Shown: positions 16,004 through 24,073 of the stretch, in pieces
How positions within the stretch are numbered: position 1 is the first letter of the stretch
How the letters are laid out: the number at the start of each line of letters is the position of its first letter
Source of the DNA: Planctomycetaceae bacterium
GTDB lineage: Bacteria; Planctomycetota; Planctomycetia; Planctomycetales; Planctomycetaceae
Length of the DNA: 33,373 bases
NCBI GenBank assembly: GCA_023262145.1
Contig: JALRDR010000028.1
Location: 1 to 33,373, forward strand
Direction: 5' to 3'
Translations under genes and position numbers: made by a program
Notes under the pieces: generated by a model
Database searches by the model: none
The model's input: only the letters and a program-made list of their open reading frames with translations
Told to the model about the DNA's origin: nothing

Positions 16004-16837
16004 ATGCACAAGGTGACGCAGGATATGTCGGAGCGACTTCTGGAAGGTAAAGTGGCGTTGGTAACCGGCGCCGGACGTGGACTTGGTCGGGGTTTTGCAG
16101 AACATCTGGCTGCACTGGGCTGCCTTGTTGGCGTACACGGGATGCGTGAAAATGGCCCGGCCGAATACGGTGAAGGGTCAACTCTGACCCGGACTGCCGC
16201 TGAAATCGGTGAAACTCACAATTCGAAGACCTGCCGCGTTCTTGGTGATCTGACCTGCCCTGAACAGGTGCAACGCGTTTTTGCGGAAGTTACTGAGCAG
16301 CTGGGAGCGGTAGATATTCTGATCCACAATGCCGGTGGCGATATCGCTGCTGCCGGCGGCAAGCCAAATCCCAATGACTGCGTGCAGATCAAACAGGAAG
16401 ACGTGCAGTCGGTACTTAACCGCAATCTGCTCAGCACCATCCTCGTCTGCCAGGCAGCGGCAAAAAGCATGATGCCGCGAAAACAGGGGCGAATCCTCAC
16501 CATCAGCTCCATCTCGGCATTCCGCGGAATTGCGAACAGCGCCATCTATGCCACCGCGAAAGCAGGTGTCGTGGAATATACCCGCTGCCTTGCCGAACAA
16601 CTGCGTCCCTACAATATCAACGTCAACACGCTTGCCCCTGGCGATACGCGTACAGGCCGGTTTCTGGGAACTCGTGAGGTTCCTGCGGAACGTCTGGCAA
16701 CTGATGGCACACTGGATCGCATCGGCCAGGTCGACGAAGTAACTCGGGTCTGCGAGTTTTTTGCCGGCCCGCTGGGCGCATTTGTTACCGGGCAGGTGCT
16801 GCGAGTTGATGGTGGTTCACAGATCTGGCCAGCCTGA
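16004..16837 (+). CDS. Short-chain dehydrogenase/reductase (SDR)
   Basis: The product has 277 residues from ATG at 16004, chosen because GGAG lies seven bases upstream; an in-frame ATG at 16025 is an alternative. The classical SDR layout is visible: nucleotide-binding TGAGRGLGRG (residues 21-30), HNAG near 108-111, catalytic Ser169 in TISSISAF, and Tyr182 and Lys186 in YATAK. The C-terminal end FVTGQVLRVDGGSQ is typical of FabG-like members. It should be a soluble NAD(P)H-dependent oxidoreductase. The substrate cannot be told; an insertion around residues 48-75 compared with FabG may shape its pocket. It is transcribed alone, divergent from folE and convergent with the sulfur amino acid gene. 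Confidence 0.93.
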   Translation: MHKVTQDMSERLLEGKVALVTGAGRGLGRGFAEHLAALGCLVGVHGMRENGPAEYGEGSTLTRTAAEIGETHNSKTCRVLGDLTCPEQVQRVFAEVTEQLGAVDILIHNAGGDIAAAGGKPNPNDCVQIKQEDVQSVLNRNLLSTILVCQAAAKSMMPRKQGRILTISSISAFRGIANSAIYATAKAGVVEYTRCLAEQLRPYNINVNTLAPGDTRTGRFLGTREVPAERLATDGTLDRIGQVDEVTRVCEFFAGPLGAFVTGQVLRVDGGSQIWPA

Positions 16838-16977
16838 TCTGTGTCTGGCCAGCCCGAAGCAAAGCACCTGCTCACTGTATCGCAGCAGAGCAATCTTTAC
16901 GGCTGGGTAATCTTCGCGAGGCGTCAGTCCGACAGCGATTTCTGCGGCGACGATAAGCCTGTGAGTGATCCAGCCTG

Positions 16978-18165
16978 TCAGCCATCCAGCGCTGCTGCAA
17001 GGTCTGCAATCAGGTCGTCTGTATGCTCAAGGCCAACAGAGATACGAACGGTCTTTTCTGAGATTCCTGCCAACTGCCGCGCTTCAGGTGACATCGATGC
17101 GTGACTCATGGTCACCGGGAATGAAATCAGCGATTCTATTCCGCCCAGAGATTCAGCGACGTCAAACAGGCGGGTCTGCATACAGACCCGCTCTGCTGTG
17201 GGACGCCCATCAATTGTGTCAAAGGACAACATTGCACCGAATCCGTGTTGCTGCCTACGGGCCAGTTCGTGCTGCGGGTGCGACTCCAGACCCGGATAGT
17301 AGACGTGTTCGATGAGCGGGTGCTGATCCAGAAATTCGGCAATCTTCATTGCGGAGGCCTGCTGTGCTTCCATTCTGCAGCCAAGTGTCTTGACACCCCG
17401 GAGCACAAGCCATGCATCAAACGGGGAACAGGCAAGGCCCAGAGCATTGCAGATCCAGGCAATCTGCCTGGCGTGTTCTGCTGACTTCGAGATTACGCAG
17501 CCGCCGACGACGTCTGAATGACCATTCAGGTATTTGGTGGTGGAGTGCATGACGACATCCACACCGAATTCGAATGGCCGCTGCAGGTAGGGTGAGAGAA
17601 ACGTATTGTCGCACAGTGTGATGCAACCGTGTTGTCGGGCAAGTTCAACCATAGCCTGCAGATCGATGACCTTCAGGAGCGGATTGCTGGGCGTTTCAAT
17701 CCACATGCCTTTGGTTTCAGGGCGAAAGGCGGCAGCCACGGCGGAGGCATCCGTCATATCCACAAACGTGAAATGCATGCCCTTCTGACCGAGATAGCGG
17801 TCAAACAGGCGAAATGTGCCACCGTACAAATCGGCCGGAGCGATGATGTGATCGCCGGGGGAAAACAACGCCATCGCACAGTGAACAGCAGACATTCCCG
17901 TAGATGTCGCCACACATCCCACACCTCCCTCGAGTGCTGCGAGGTTTTCTTCGAGCGCTTTGCGAGTTGGATTGGACGAACGCGTGTAGTCGTAACCGGA
18001 ATTGGTTTCGAGGGAGTTCCAGTAGAACGTGGACGTCGGATAGATGGGTGTTGTCACACTGTTGTATTGCTGGTCCTTGTGCACCCCACCATGAACGCAA
18101 CGGGTGACAAACTGCAAAGGATCGCTGGCTTCTGGCGACATGAGGACGACGTTCTGTTCTGGCAA
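16978..18165 (-). CDS. Cystathionine gamma-synthase/lyase-type PLP enzyme
   Basis: The product has 395 residues from a TTG at 18165, or 387 from an ATG at 18141; neither has a clear ribosome site and the ATG is at least as plausible. The Cys/Met-metabolism PLP family is shown by HGGVHKDQQYNSVTTPIYPTS (pieces: HGGVHKDQQY, then NSVTTPIYPTS), YDYTRSSNPTR with the phosphate-binding Tyr60 and Arg62, STGMSAVHCAM near 88, LCDNTFLSPYLQRP with Asp186, and the Schiff-base Lys211 in HSTTKYLNGHSDVVGG. Such enzymes make or break cystathionine in methionine/cysteine metabolism in the cytoplasm. Synthase, gamma-lyase and O-acetylhomoserine sulfhydrylase cannot be separated by eye, so no gene symbol is given. 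It stands alone. Confidence 0.92.
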   Translation of the reverse strand: MPEQNVVLMSPEASDPLQFVTRCVHGGVHKDQQYNSVTTPIYPTSTFYWNSLETNSGYDYTRSSNPTRKALEENLAALEGGVGCVATSTGMSAVHCAMALFSPGDHIIAPADLYGGTFRLFDRYLGQKGMHFTFVDMTDASAVAAAFRPETKGMWIETPSNPLLKVIDLQAMVELARQHGCITLCDNTFLSPYLQRPFEFGVDVVMHSTTKYLNGHSDVVGGCVISKSAEHARQIAWICNALGLACSPFDAWLVLRGVKTLGCRMEAQQASAMKIAEFLDQHPLIEHVYYPGLESHPQHELARRQQHGFGAMLSFDTIDGRPTAERVCMQTRLFDVAESLGGIESLISFPVTMSHASMSPEARQLAGISEKTVRISVGLEHTDDLIADLAAALDG

Positions 18166-18658
18166 AAGGAATCATGTGGAAGGCTGCTGGCGGTCGTGCA
18201 GCCTGCTGCTGCAGATTCTCACTGCGACCGGACAGATTACAAGCAGCAGACGCGGGAATTGGGTTTTTCTGAGTGCCAGGTTGCCGGCCCTTGCGAAACG
18301 ACCACCCCGGAGACTGCAGCGAGCGGCAGGCGACGTCGGATGGATGACGACTGTCGTCGATTAAATGACATGTGAGTCACAAAACGACTGCTGCATTACG
18401 CCTTCTGTGTGTGGGTAAGTCATTGTTCTGAATGAGCTTAGGGGGATTGGGGTCAGTGTGGCACGCAAATCGCGAATCCTGTCCGACGTTGCAGTATTCC
18501 CCCCGGAACATCCGGCTGCAGCAACGGCCGTCTGCTGCCTCCTGATCCTGAACATCTGAAATTGGTTCAGTGTGGAGCATCACTGCGTCTGTGACGTGTT
18601 CAGGCAGGAGCGCAAACGGCCGGTGTTTTCAAACTGTGTTTTCTCAGGAGACACCATC
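18166..18658. other. Divergent intergenic region with the PLP-enzyme leader
   Basis: The 493 bases contain no convincing gene. The minus-strand part next to the PLP enzyme is long enough for a structured leader and holds CGGCAACC (18279-18286, minus strand) and CAATTCC (18255-18261, minus strand), short strings also found in SAM riboswitches; other core parts of that fold are not seen. The right part should carry the promoter of the small secreted protein gene, whose ribosome site AGGAG is at 18646-18650. Confidence 0.4.
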
Positions 18659-18973
18659 ATGAAGAAACGTCTTGTGGCCCTTGCTGCCATGCTGTGCCTG
18701 TTGGCAGTCTGTTCGGAGAGCCGCGCGGAGCACCGTTCTACACGCAACCGATCGTCTTTCGGAATCTCGATCAACACTGGTCGTGGTGTGTCATTCAGCT
18801 TTGGTCGTGGCTCATTTTACAGCAGCCCATATGGCAGCCCATATCGCAGCCAGAGTTACTACTCCGGGGGCCTGCCGTATTCCTACGGTTCACACGGCCA
18901 TCTGCATCATGTGCCACAGCAGCGGATCTACGTGACTCCCCATTACGGTCATCATCACTATCACTGCTTCTGA
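18659..18973 (+). CDS. Small secreted His/Tyr/Ser/Gly-rich protein
   Basis: The product has 104 residues from ATG at 18659, with AGGAG eight bases upstream. A signal peptide is clear (KKRLVALAAMLCLLAVC, likely cut after SRA at residue 23). The cysteine at 18 is not in a proper lipobox, so the protein should be released rather than lipidated. The mature part is low in hydrophobic residues: it has SFGISINTGRGVSFSFGRGSF, then Ser/Tyr/Gly/Pro repeats (SSPYGSPYRSQSYYSGG), and a His-rich end with HGHLHH and HYGHHHYHC. The end resembles metal-binding tails. I know of no named domain. It faces the large DUF1553 gene tail-to-tail across a shared hairpin. Function is unknown. Confidence 0.8.
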   Translation: MKKRLVALAAMLCLLAVCSESRAEHRSTRNRSSFGISINTGRGVSFSFGRGSFYSSPYGSPYRSQSYYSGGLPYSYGSHGHLHHVPQQRIYVTPHYGHHHYHCF

Positions 18974-19037
18974 TCAGTTCATGGTCCATGAGATCAGTCA
19001 GCAGGGCGTAGAGTCAGCCGACTGCTGAACGGCAACT

Positions 19038-19074
19038 GCAGCGGGTGATCGTCGTGCGACGGTCACCCGGCTGC
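19038..19074. terminator. Shared hairpin between two convergent genes
   Basis: Bases 19042-19054 pair with 19057-19069 (one G-U pair, very tight loop), and GCAGC/GCTGC extends the stem past one bulged base. It lies midway between the stops of the secreted protein gene and the DUF1553 gene. Neither strand shows a T-run, so termination would have to be of a non-classical kind. Confidence 0.4.
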
Positions 19075-19083
19075 CCTGCTGTT

Positions 19084-22000
19084 CTAGCGTTTCATGAGCA
19101 TTTCATCGAGGTTCAGAATAACACTGGCCACGATGGTCATGGCTGCTGCGGAGTCGCCCTGCATTCCTTCCGGAAGCGCACCCAGTGGCTGCGTTGCCAG
19201 CTGCATGGCAGCTTCCGGGCTGTCGGCAAATTCCCCGAGAGAGTCCTGAAAGAGCTGCTGCAGCTGCTGCACTTCTGCTGCCGTTGCATCACGGCACAGT
19301 GCGGTTCGGAGAGCAAACCGGATCTGTTCTTCCAGCGTTTCGGAGGACTGCAGAATCCGACGTGCAAACGCCTGAGCCGCTTCCACGTATACTTCGTCAT
19401 TCATGGTGACCAGTGCCTGCAGCGGAGTATTTGTGCGATTGCGTTTGAGCGTACAGGTTTCGCGATTGGGTGAATCGAAGGTGGCCATTGAGGGGTAGGG
19501 GTTACTGCGGCGCCAGGTTGTATAAACAGCGCGGCGATAGCGGTCATCTCCGGAACTTGGCTGCCAGTCTGTTGAGCTTCCAAAAGCAGCAGACAGCCCC
19601 ATGCTTGGTCGCGGTGGGCGCACCGGTGGGCCATACATTTTTCTGCTCAGCAGACCAGCGACGCTGAGCGCCTGGTCACGAACCATCTCTGCCGTCAGAC
19701 GAACGCGGGGCCCGCGTGCAAGCCAGCGATTGGCCGGGTCAGCCTCAAGAAGTTCGGCTGTCACTACGGAGGACTGCTGGTAGGCGGATGAAGTCACCAG
19801 CAGTCGCAGCAGCGCGCGAGTGTTCCAGGCATTCTGAGTCAGCTCAATTGCCAGCCAGTCCAGCAGTTCCGGGTGTGACGGCAGTTCACCCTGCGATCCG
19901 AATTCTTCACTGGAGGCAACGATGCCAACTCCGAACAGATCCTCCCAGAATCGATTCGCTACGACTCGCGCAGTCAACGGGTTTGCCGGGTCCACAAGCC
20001 ATTTTGCGAGTGTGAGGCGGTTCAGTGGCTGATCAGCGGACGGCTGTGGAAATGCTGCCGGAAACCCGGCAGTTACTTCGTCACCGCGATCGAGATAGTT
20101 GCCGCGATACTGGAAAAAAGTCCTGCGGCTGTTTTCTGCAGCAAGTTCCTCCATGACCGGTACACTGGTTCCCGGTTTGATCCCATTCAGTTCCTGCTGT
20201 GCCGCCTGCAACTGCTGCCGTTCCTGCTTCAGTTCCGCTGCGGCAGACCGGCGATAGAAGTCTGCCAGTTGCCCCTGCTGATCATCGGTCCGCTGATCGT
20301 GGGGTGTCTGAATGACCTGCTGCATGGCCGCTGGCACACGGGCACGCGCAATGGCAGATGCAGAATCAGTGCCGCTGATGCGGAACTGACCCAGCACATG
20401 GTTTTCGTAGGGTGCCTGATGCTCAATCACCAGGCGCAGTATGGAATCTGCAGGCACGTCCTGCACCTGCTGCGGGACCAGAATGAGCTGGTGTGGCTGA
20501 TCCACCTGTCCACCCACAGCCCAGCCATTGTCTGCTTCGGTCTTACCGTCGAGGACTTCGGAGGCCGGGAATCCGTCCTGTTCCCAGTCCGCAGCAACAT
20601 CTGCAAAAGTGAGCGGGCGAATGCTGGAAGGAGAGTACTCCGCTGATGGTGAGGGAGCTTCAGTAACAGTCTGCTGCCAGATTTCCGAGCGTTGTTCGTC
20701 CAGCAGCTGAAGGCGGAAATTCACGAGCCTGGTGTGCAGGTTGTTGTCGGTCCGGTTGTGGATCACGATGCTGTCGATGGGATGAGCAGATCCAAGGTCG
20801 ACTTCCCACCACGGGTCTTTTGAGATGGCTGTGTGTGTCACTGAGCCGGCCTGAAAGTTGCCGTCTGTCCTGCCATCGATGGCCAGCTGTGGGGGACCGT
20901 TGAAGTCCGTTGAGCTTTGTGTTGCCGTACCAGCGGGAGCGATATTGGAGCCGGATGCAAGCACCTGCACCTCGGCGAGGGAAAGGATGCGATCGTCACC
21001 GGGGATATCAATACGAACATATCGCGCTTTGGGAGCGGCATTTCCCGGTGGAATCAGCATCGCCCGCAACTCAGAAATTACAAAATTACCGCCACCGTGT
21101 CCGGCGCCATTGCCGGGCAGATCTGTGGATGGCAGCGTTTCAATCTGCAGGGCGGCAGGCAGAGCGCTGCCATTCGGCCCACGCGGGAAATCAGACAGGG
21201 GCAGGTCGAGGGTCAGCGTGTCCTTTGCAGCCGGTTCAGCGGTTCGCAGGATGCCGTCCTGCCCGATCTGCAGCGGTTTTTGTGATGCTCTGACGGCCGT
21301 GGCTGGAGTGACGGAAGTCCATGCCATGGGCAGCAGGAGTTGTTCTTCCCATAATTTCTGTGACGCGGCCAGTTCTGCGGTAGGTGTACTGAGCAGCAGG
21401 TCCAGCTGTTCGACCTGCTGTTGCAGTTCGCTTTTCCGCTGTTCCTCATCCGGGGTGAAGAGTGACAGAATCGGTTCTTCGTTGCGTCGGTCCGCATCAG
21501 CTGTGTTGTTCAGCAGAGCAAACAGCTGGAAGTATTCCTGCTGTGTAATGGCGTCGTACTTATGACTGTGGCATTGAGCGCAGGCAATGGTGGTTCCCAT
21601 CCATACGGCCATGGTCGTGTTGACACGATCAACAATAGCCGCATTGCGGAATTCCTCGTCCTGGGTTCCACCTTCATTATTGGTCATTGTATTGCGATGG
21701 AAGGCGGTGGCGATCAGCTGATCATTGGTGGGATTCGGGAGCAGATCTCCGGCCAGCTGTTCAACAGTGAATTGCGCAAAGCTCATGTCACTGTTCAGGG
21801 CTCGGATGACCCAGTCGCGGTATGCCCAGATGGTTCTTGCCGGGTCGTCCGCATAGCCAGCAGAGTCTGCATAGCGAGCGAGGTCGAGCCAGCGGCGTCC
21901 CCAGTGTTCACCGTACTCCGGTTTTTGCAGCAGATGATCAACAAGCCGGGACCAGTTGTCGGCGTGATTCTGCTGCAGCAGGGGCAGCCAGTGTTCCAGT

Positions 22001-22593
22001 TCAGCGGTAGTGGGGGGCAATCCAGTCAGATCGAGGAACACGCGTCGGATGAGCGTTTCCGGGGCCGCCTGAGCAGATGGCTGGAGTCCGCGCTGCTGCA
22101 TACTGTGCAACAGAAACTGATCCACCGGATTGGCTGGCCAGTCAGCGTGTGGCCCGGAGGGCGTTGGGGGTTGCGGGCGCTGAGGAGCTGCCCACGACCA
22201 GTGAGTTGCGTAGTCAGCCCCCTGCTGAATCCAGCGTCGGAACAGATCGATTTCTTCCGCTGTCAGGGGCGCGCTGAATTCCGGAGGCGGCATGCGGATA
22301 TCGGGATCGGCAGATGTCAGTCGAGCAATCAGAGTGCTGTTTTGCGGGTCGCCCGGAACTACTGCGGTGTCACCGGATTCGCGGGGCGTCGTTGCCGATT
22401 CGCGGAGATCCAGTTGCAGACCAGCCTCACGCTGGCCTTCGTCAGGTCCATGGCAGGCCAGACATCGATTCGACAGCAGCGGGCGAATCTGTTTGTTGAA
22501 GTCAACGCTTTGCGCCTGCAGATCTGAAGGCAGAAAGTTCAGCACATTGACAAGGCTGATGCTCAGATACAGGAGACGGGCCGTCAGTTGCAT
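19084..22593 (-). CDS. DUF1549/DUF1553 c-type haem protein with discoidin-like insert
   Basis: This is a complete 1169-residue protein. A signal peptide ends near residue 28. The planctomycete cytochrome c domain has a first haem site CLACH (44-48) and the distal block DIRMPPPEFSAPLTAEEIDLFRRW (pieces: DIRMPPPEFS, then APLTAEEIDLFRRW). DUF1549 spans about 155-360 and ends with a second haem-type site CAQCH (338-342) followed by SHKYDAITQQEYFQLF. A beta-rich part (about 515-640, with RYVRIDIPGDDRILSLAEVQV and AIDGRTDGNF) resembles an F5/8 type C (discoidin) carbohydrate-binding domain. A helical stretch (780-805) precedes DUF1553 (about 855-1110, with RNRTNTPLQALVTMNDEVYVEA). It is probably periplasmic, and a role in binding or breaking down complex glycans is a common guess but unproven. 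It has no DUF1501 partner beside it. Confidence 0.95.
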   Translation of the reverse strand: MQLTARLLYLSISLVNVLNFLPSDLQAQSVDFNKQIRPLLSNRCLACHGPDEGQREAGLQLDLRESATTPRESGDTAVVPGDPQNSTLIARLTSADPDIRMPPPEFSAPLTAEEIDLFRRWIQQGADYATHWSWAAPQRPQPPTPSGPHADWPANPVDQFLLHSMQQRGLQPSAQAAPETLIRRVFLDLTGLPPTTAELEHWLPLLQQNHADNWSRLVDHLLQKPEYGEHWGRRWLDLARYADSAGYADDPARTIWAYRDWVIRALNSDMSFAQFTVEQLAGDLLPNPTNDQLIATAFHRNTMTNNEGGTQDEEFRNAAIVDRVNTTMAVWMGTTIACAQCHSHKYDAITQQEYFQLFALLNNTADADRRNEEPILSLFTPDEEQRKSELQQQVEQLDLLLSTPTAELAASQKLWEEQLLLPMAWTSVTPATAVRASQKPLQIGQDGILRTAEPAAKDTLTLDLPLSDFPRGPNGSALPAALQIETLPSTDLPGNGAGHGGGNFVISELRAMLIPPGNAAPKARYVRIDIPGDDRILSLAEVQVLASGSNIAPAGTATQSSTDFNGPPQLAIDGRTDGNFQAGSVTHTAISKDPWWEVDLGSAHPIDSIVIHNRTDNNLHTRLVNFRLQLLDEQRSEIWQQTVTEAPSPSAEYSPSSIRPLTFADVAADWEQDGFPASEVLDGKTEADNGWAVGGQVDQPHQLILVPQQVQDVPADSILRLVIEHQAPYENHVLGQFRISGTDSASAIARARVPAAMQQVIQTPHDQRTDDQQGQLADFYRRSAAAELKQERQQLQAAQQELNGIKPGTSVPVMEELAAENSRRTFFQYRGNYLDRGDEVTAGFPAAFPQPSADQPLNRLTLAKWLVDPANPLTARVVANRFWEDLFGVGIVASSEEFGSQGELPSHPELLDWLAIELTQNAWNTRALLRLLVTSSAYQQSSVVTAELLEADPANRWLARGPRVRLTAEMVRDQALSVAGLLSRKMYGPPVRPPRPSMGLSAAFGSSTDWQPSSGDDRYRRAVYTTWRRSNPYPSMATFDSPNRETCTLKRNRTNTPLQALVTMNDEVYVEAAQAFARRILQSSETLEEQIRFALRTALCRDATAAEVQQLQQLFQDSLGEFADSPEAAMQLATQPLGALPEGMQGDSAAAMTIVASVILNLDEMLMKR

Positions 22594-22912
22594 AGCAGCA
22601 CCCAGAGTGATTCAGGCAGGAGTCTGGCGGCAGAAGATCCTGCCGCCGAAGCAACACTGATTATATCGCGCAAGCGGTCATCCTTCACGCCGCTTTTCCT
22701 GCAGATGCGGCTGTCGTGAGGGGAAATCAGTATCGAGGGCAGGAACCAGATCAGGCAATCTGCGCTGCGACTCGGTTTGAGCAGTGATTTTGTTAGGATC
22801 CGACGTGCGAATCAGGAAGGCTGCATCATTTCCGGAGGGACCCCTGATCCCGGAGGTGCCCCTGATTCTGCAGAAGCGTTCAGGGACCAGGTTCAGAAAT
22901 CAGGATACAGCG
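22594..22912. other. Divergent promoter region with an 18-bp tandem repeat
   Basis: This 319-base spacer separates the DUF1553 gene (-) from the M24 peptidase gene (+). It holds an imperfect 18-bp tandem repeat (22833-22868). The frame of the peptidase is open back to an ATG at 22784, so an N-terminal extension covering the repeat cannot be fully excluded. Confidence 0.5.
22833..22868. repeat. Two tandem copies of an 18-bp unit
   Basis: CGGAGGGACCCCTGATCC (22833-22850) is followed directly by CGGAGGTGCCCCTGATTC (22851-22868), 15 of 18 identical. It lies 45 bases before the peptidase start and could be a tandem operator or a chance duplication. Confidence 0.6.
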
Positions 22913-24073
22913 ATGCTTACGGAAGCAGGTTGCCGGGCCAGACAGCAGCGACTCTGGCAGCGAATACCCGAGGAGATTGAGTGGTTGCTGGTGGGTGACC
23001 CTCGACATATTCAGTATCTCAGCGGTTTTCGAATTAACCCGATCAGTTTTTCTGCCGCAGAACAGGCTCTGCTCCTGCTTACACGCGCTGGTCAGACCGT
23101 TCTGCTGGCCGACAACTTCGTGCGGCGAACTGCCACGGAATCTGTATTTGTTTCCGATGAGATCATTGTCCCGTGGTACACCCATCGTCAGTCGGTAAGC
23201 AGTCGACCGGAGGCACTGAATCAGGCGCTGCAGGAAGCGCGGAAATACTGGGGTGGCCGCGCCGGCCTGATTGAACCCGAGGGAATCTCAGAATTGTCAG
23301 CGGCAACCGTGGCTGAGGATGCTGCATGGCAGTTTGCCGACGACGAGGAATCTGAGCCGCAGACTCTGGGGGATGTGATCCGGAATCTGCGACGCAGCAA
23401 GGATGAGGACGAGCTGGATCTGCTGCGTCGCTGCATGCGTGCCTGTGAAGCGGGGCATCGCCGAGCCCTCGAATTCATTGCTCCGGGGGTCAGCGAACTG
23501 CAGATTTACCTGGAAGTTCAGCGGGCCGCACAGCAGGAGGCAGGCATTCCCTGTGTCGTCTACGGAGACTTCCGGGCGACTCATTCGCACCTGCATAAGG
23601 CCGGCGGGCAGCCCACCGACTACGTGCTGCGTGACGGCGATCTGTTCATCCTCGATTACTCGGTCGTAATTCACGGTTATCGCAGTGACTTCACCAATAC
23701 GATTGCCGCCGGCGCGGCTTCGGCTGCAGCAGTGGAGCAGTATGCGGCCTGCCAGCGAGCGCTGCAGGCGGCAGAGCAATTACTCTGCGACGGACAGCCG
23801 TGCGACGAAATCTGGATGGCTGCCTCGGAACAGCTGGAAGACGCAGGTTACGGACAACTGGCTCATCATGCCGGACATGGGCTGGGACAGGAACATCCGG
23901 AGCCACCAATCCTTGTTCGGGAAAGCACGGACGAACTGATGGCTGGCGATGTCATCACTCTGGAGCCGGGTTGTTACATTGAGGGCACCGGTGGCATACG
24001 CATCGAGCACAATTATCTGATTGAAGCGGAAGGCTGTCAGCGTCTGAGCAACCATGAACTGCGGCTCAGGTGA
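22913..24073 (+). CDS. M24 family aminopeptidase (Xaa-Pro type)
   Basis: The product has 386 residues from ATG at 22913, with AGGA at 22902-22905; the longer frame from 22784 adds residues without family similarity. The N-terminal creatinase-like domain (about 1-150) is followed by the pita-bread metallopeptidase domain. All five ligands of the two-metal site are present: Asp248 (FILDYSVV), Asp259 (YRSDFTNT), His322 (HHAGHGLGQEHPEPP), Glu351 (ITLEPGCY) and Glu365 (GIRIEHNYL). This fits an Xaa-Pro aminopeptidase or prolidase acting on peptides in the cytoplasm. Its stop overlaps the 3' end of the convergent ATP-grasp-like gene by eight bases. Exact peptide preference is not readable. Confidence 0.93.
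   Translation: MLTEAGCRARQQRLWQRIPEEIEWLLVGDPRHIQYLSGFRINPISFSAAEQALLLLTRAGQTVLLADNFVRRTATESVFVSDEIIVPWYTHRQSVSSRPEALNQALQEARKYWGGRAGLIEPEGISELSAATVAEDAAWQFADDEESEPQTLGDVIRNLRRSKDEDELDLLRRCMRACEAGHRRALEFIAPGVSELQIYLEVQRAAQQEAGIPCVVYGDFRATHSHLHKAGGQPTDYVLRDGDLFILDYSVVIHGYRSDFTNTIAAGAASAAAVEQYAACQRALQAAEQLLCDGQPCDEIWMAASEQLEDAGYGQLAHHAGHGLGQEHPEPPILVRESTDELMAGDVITLEPGCYIEGTGGIRIEHNYLIEAEGCQRLSNHELRLR

Noticed and set aside
16824-16854. 11-bp direct repeat TCTGGCCAGCC around the SDR stop codon
   Set aside because: Too short, only two copies, and partly coding; nothing points to an attachment site or mobile element.
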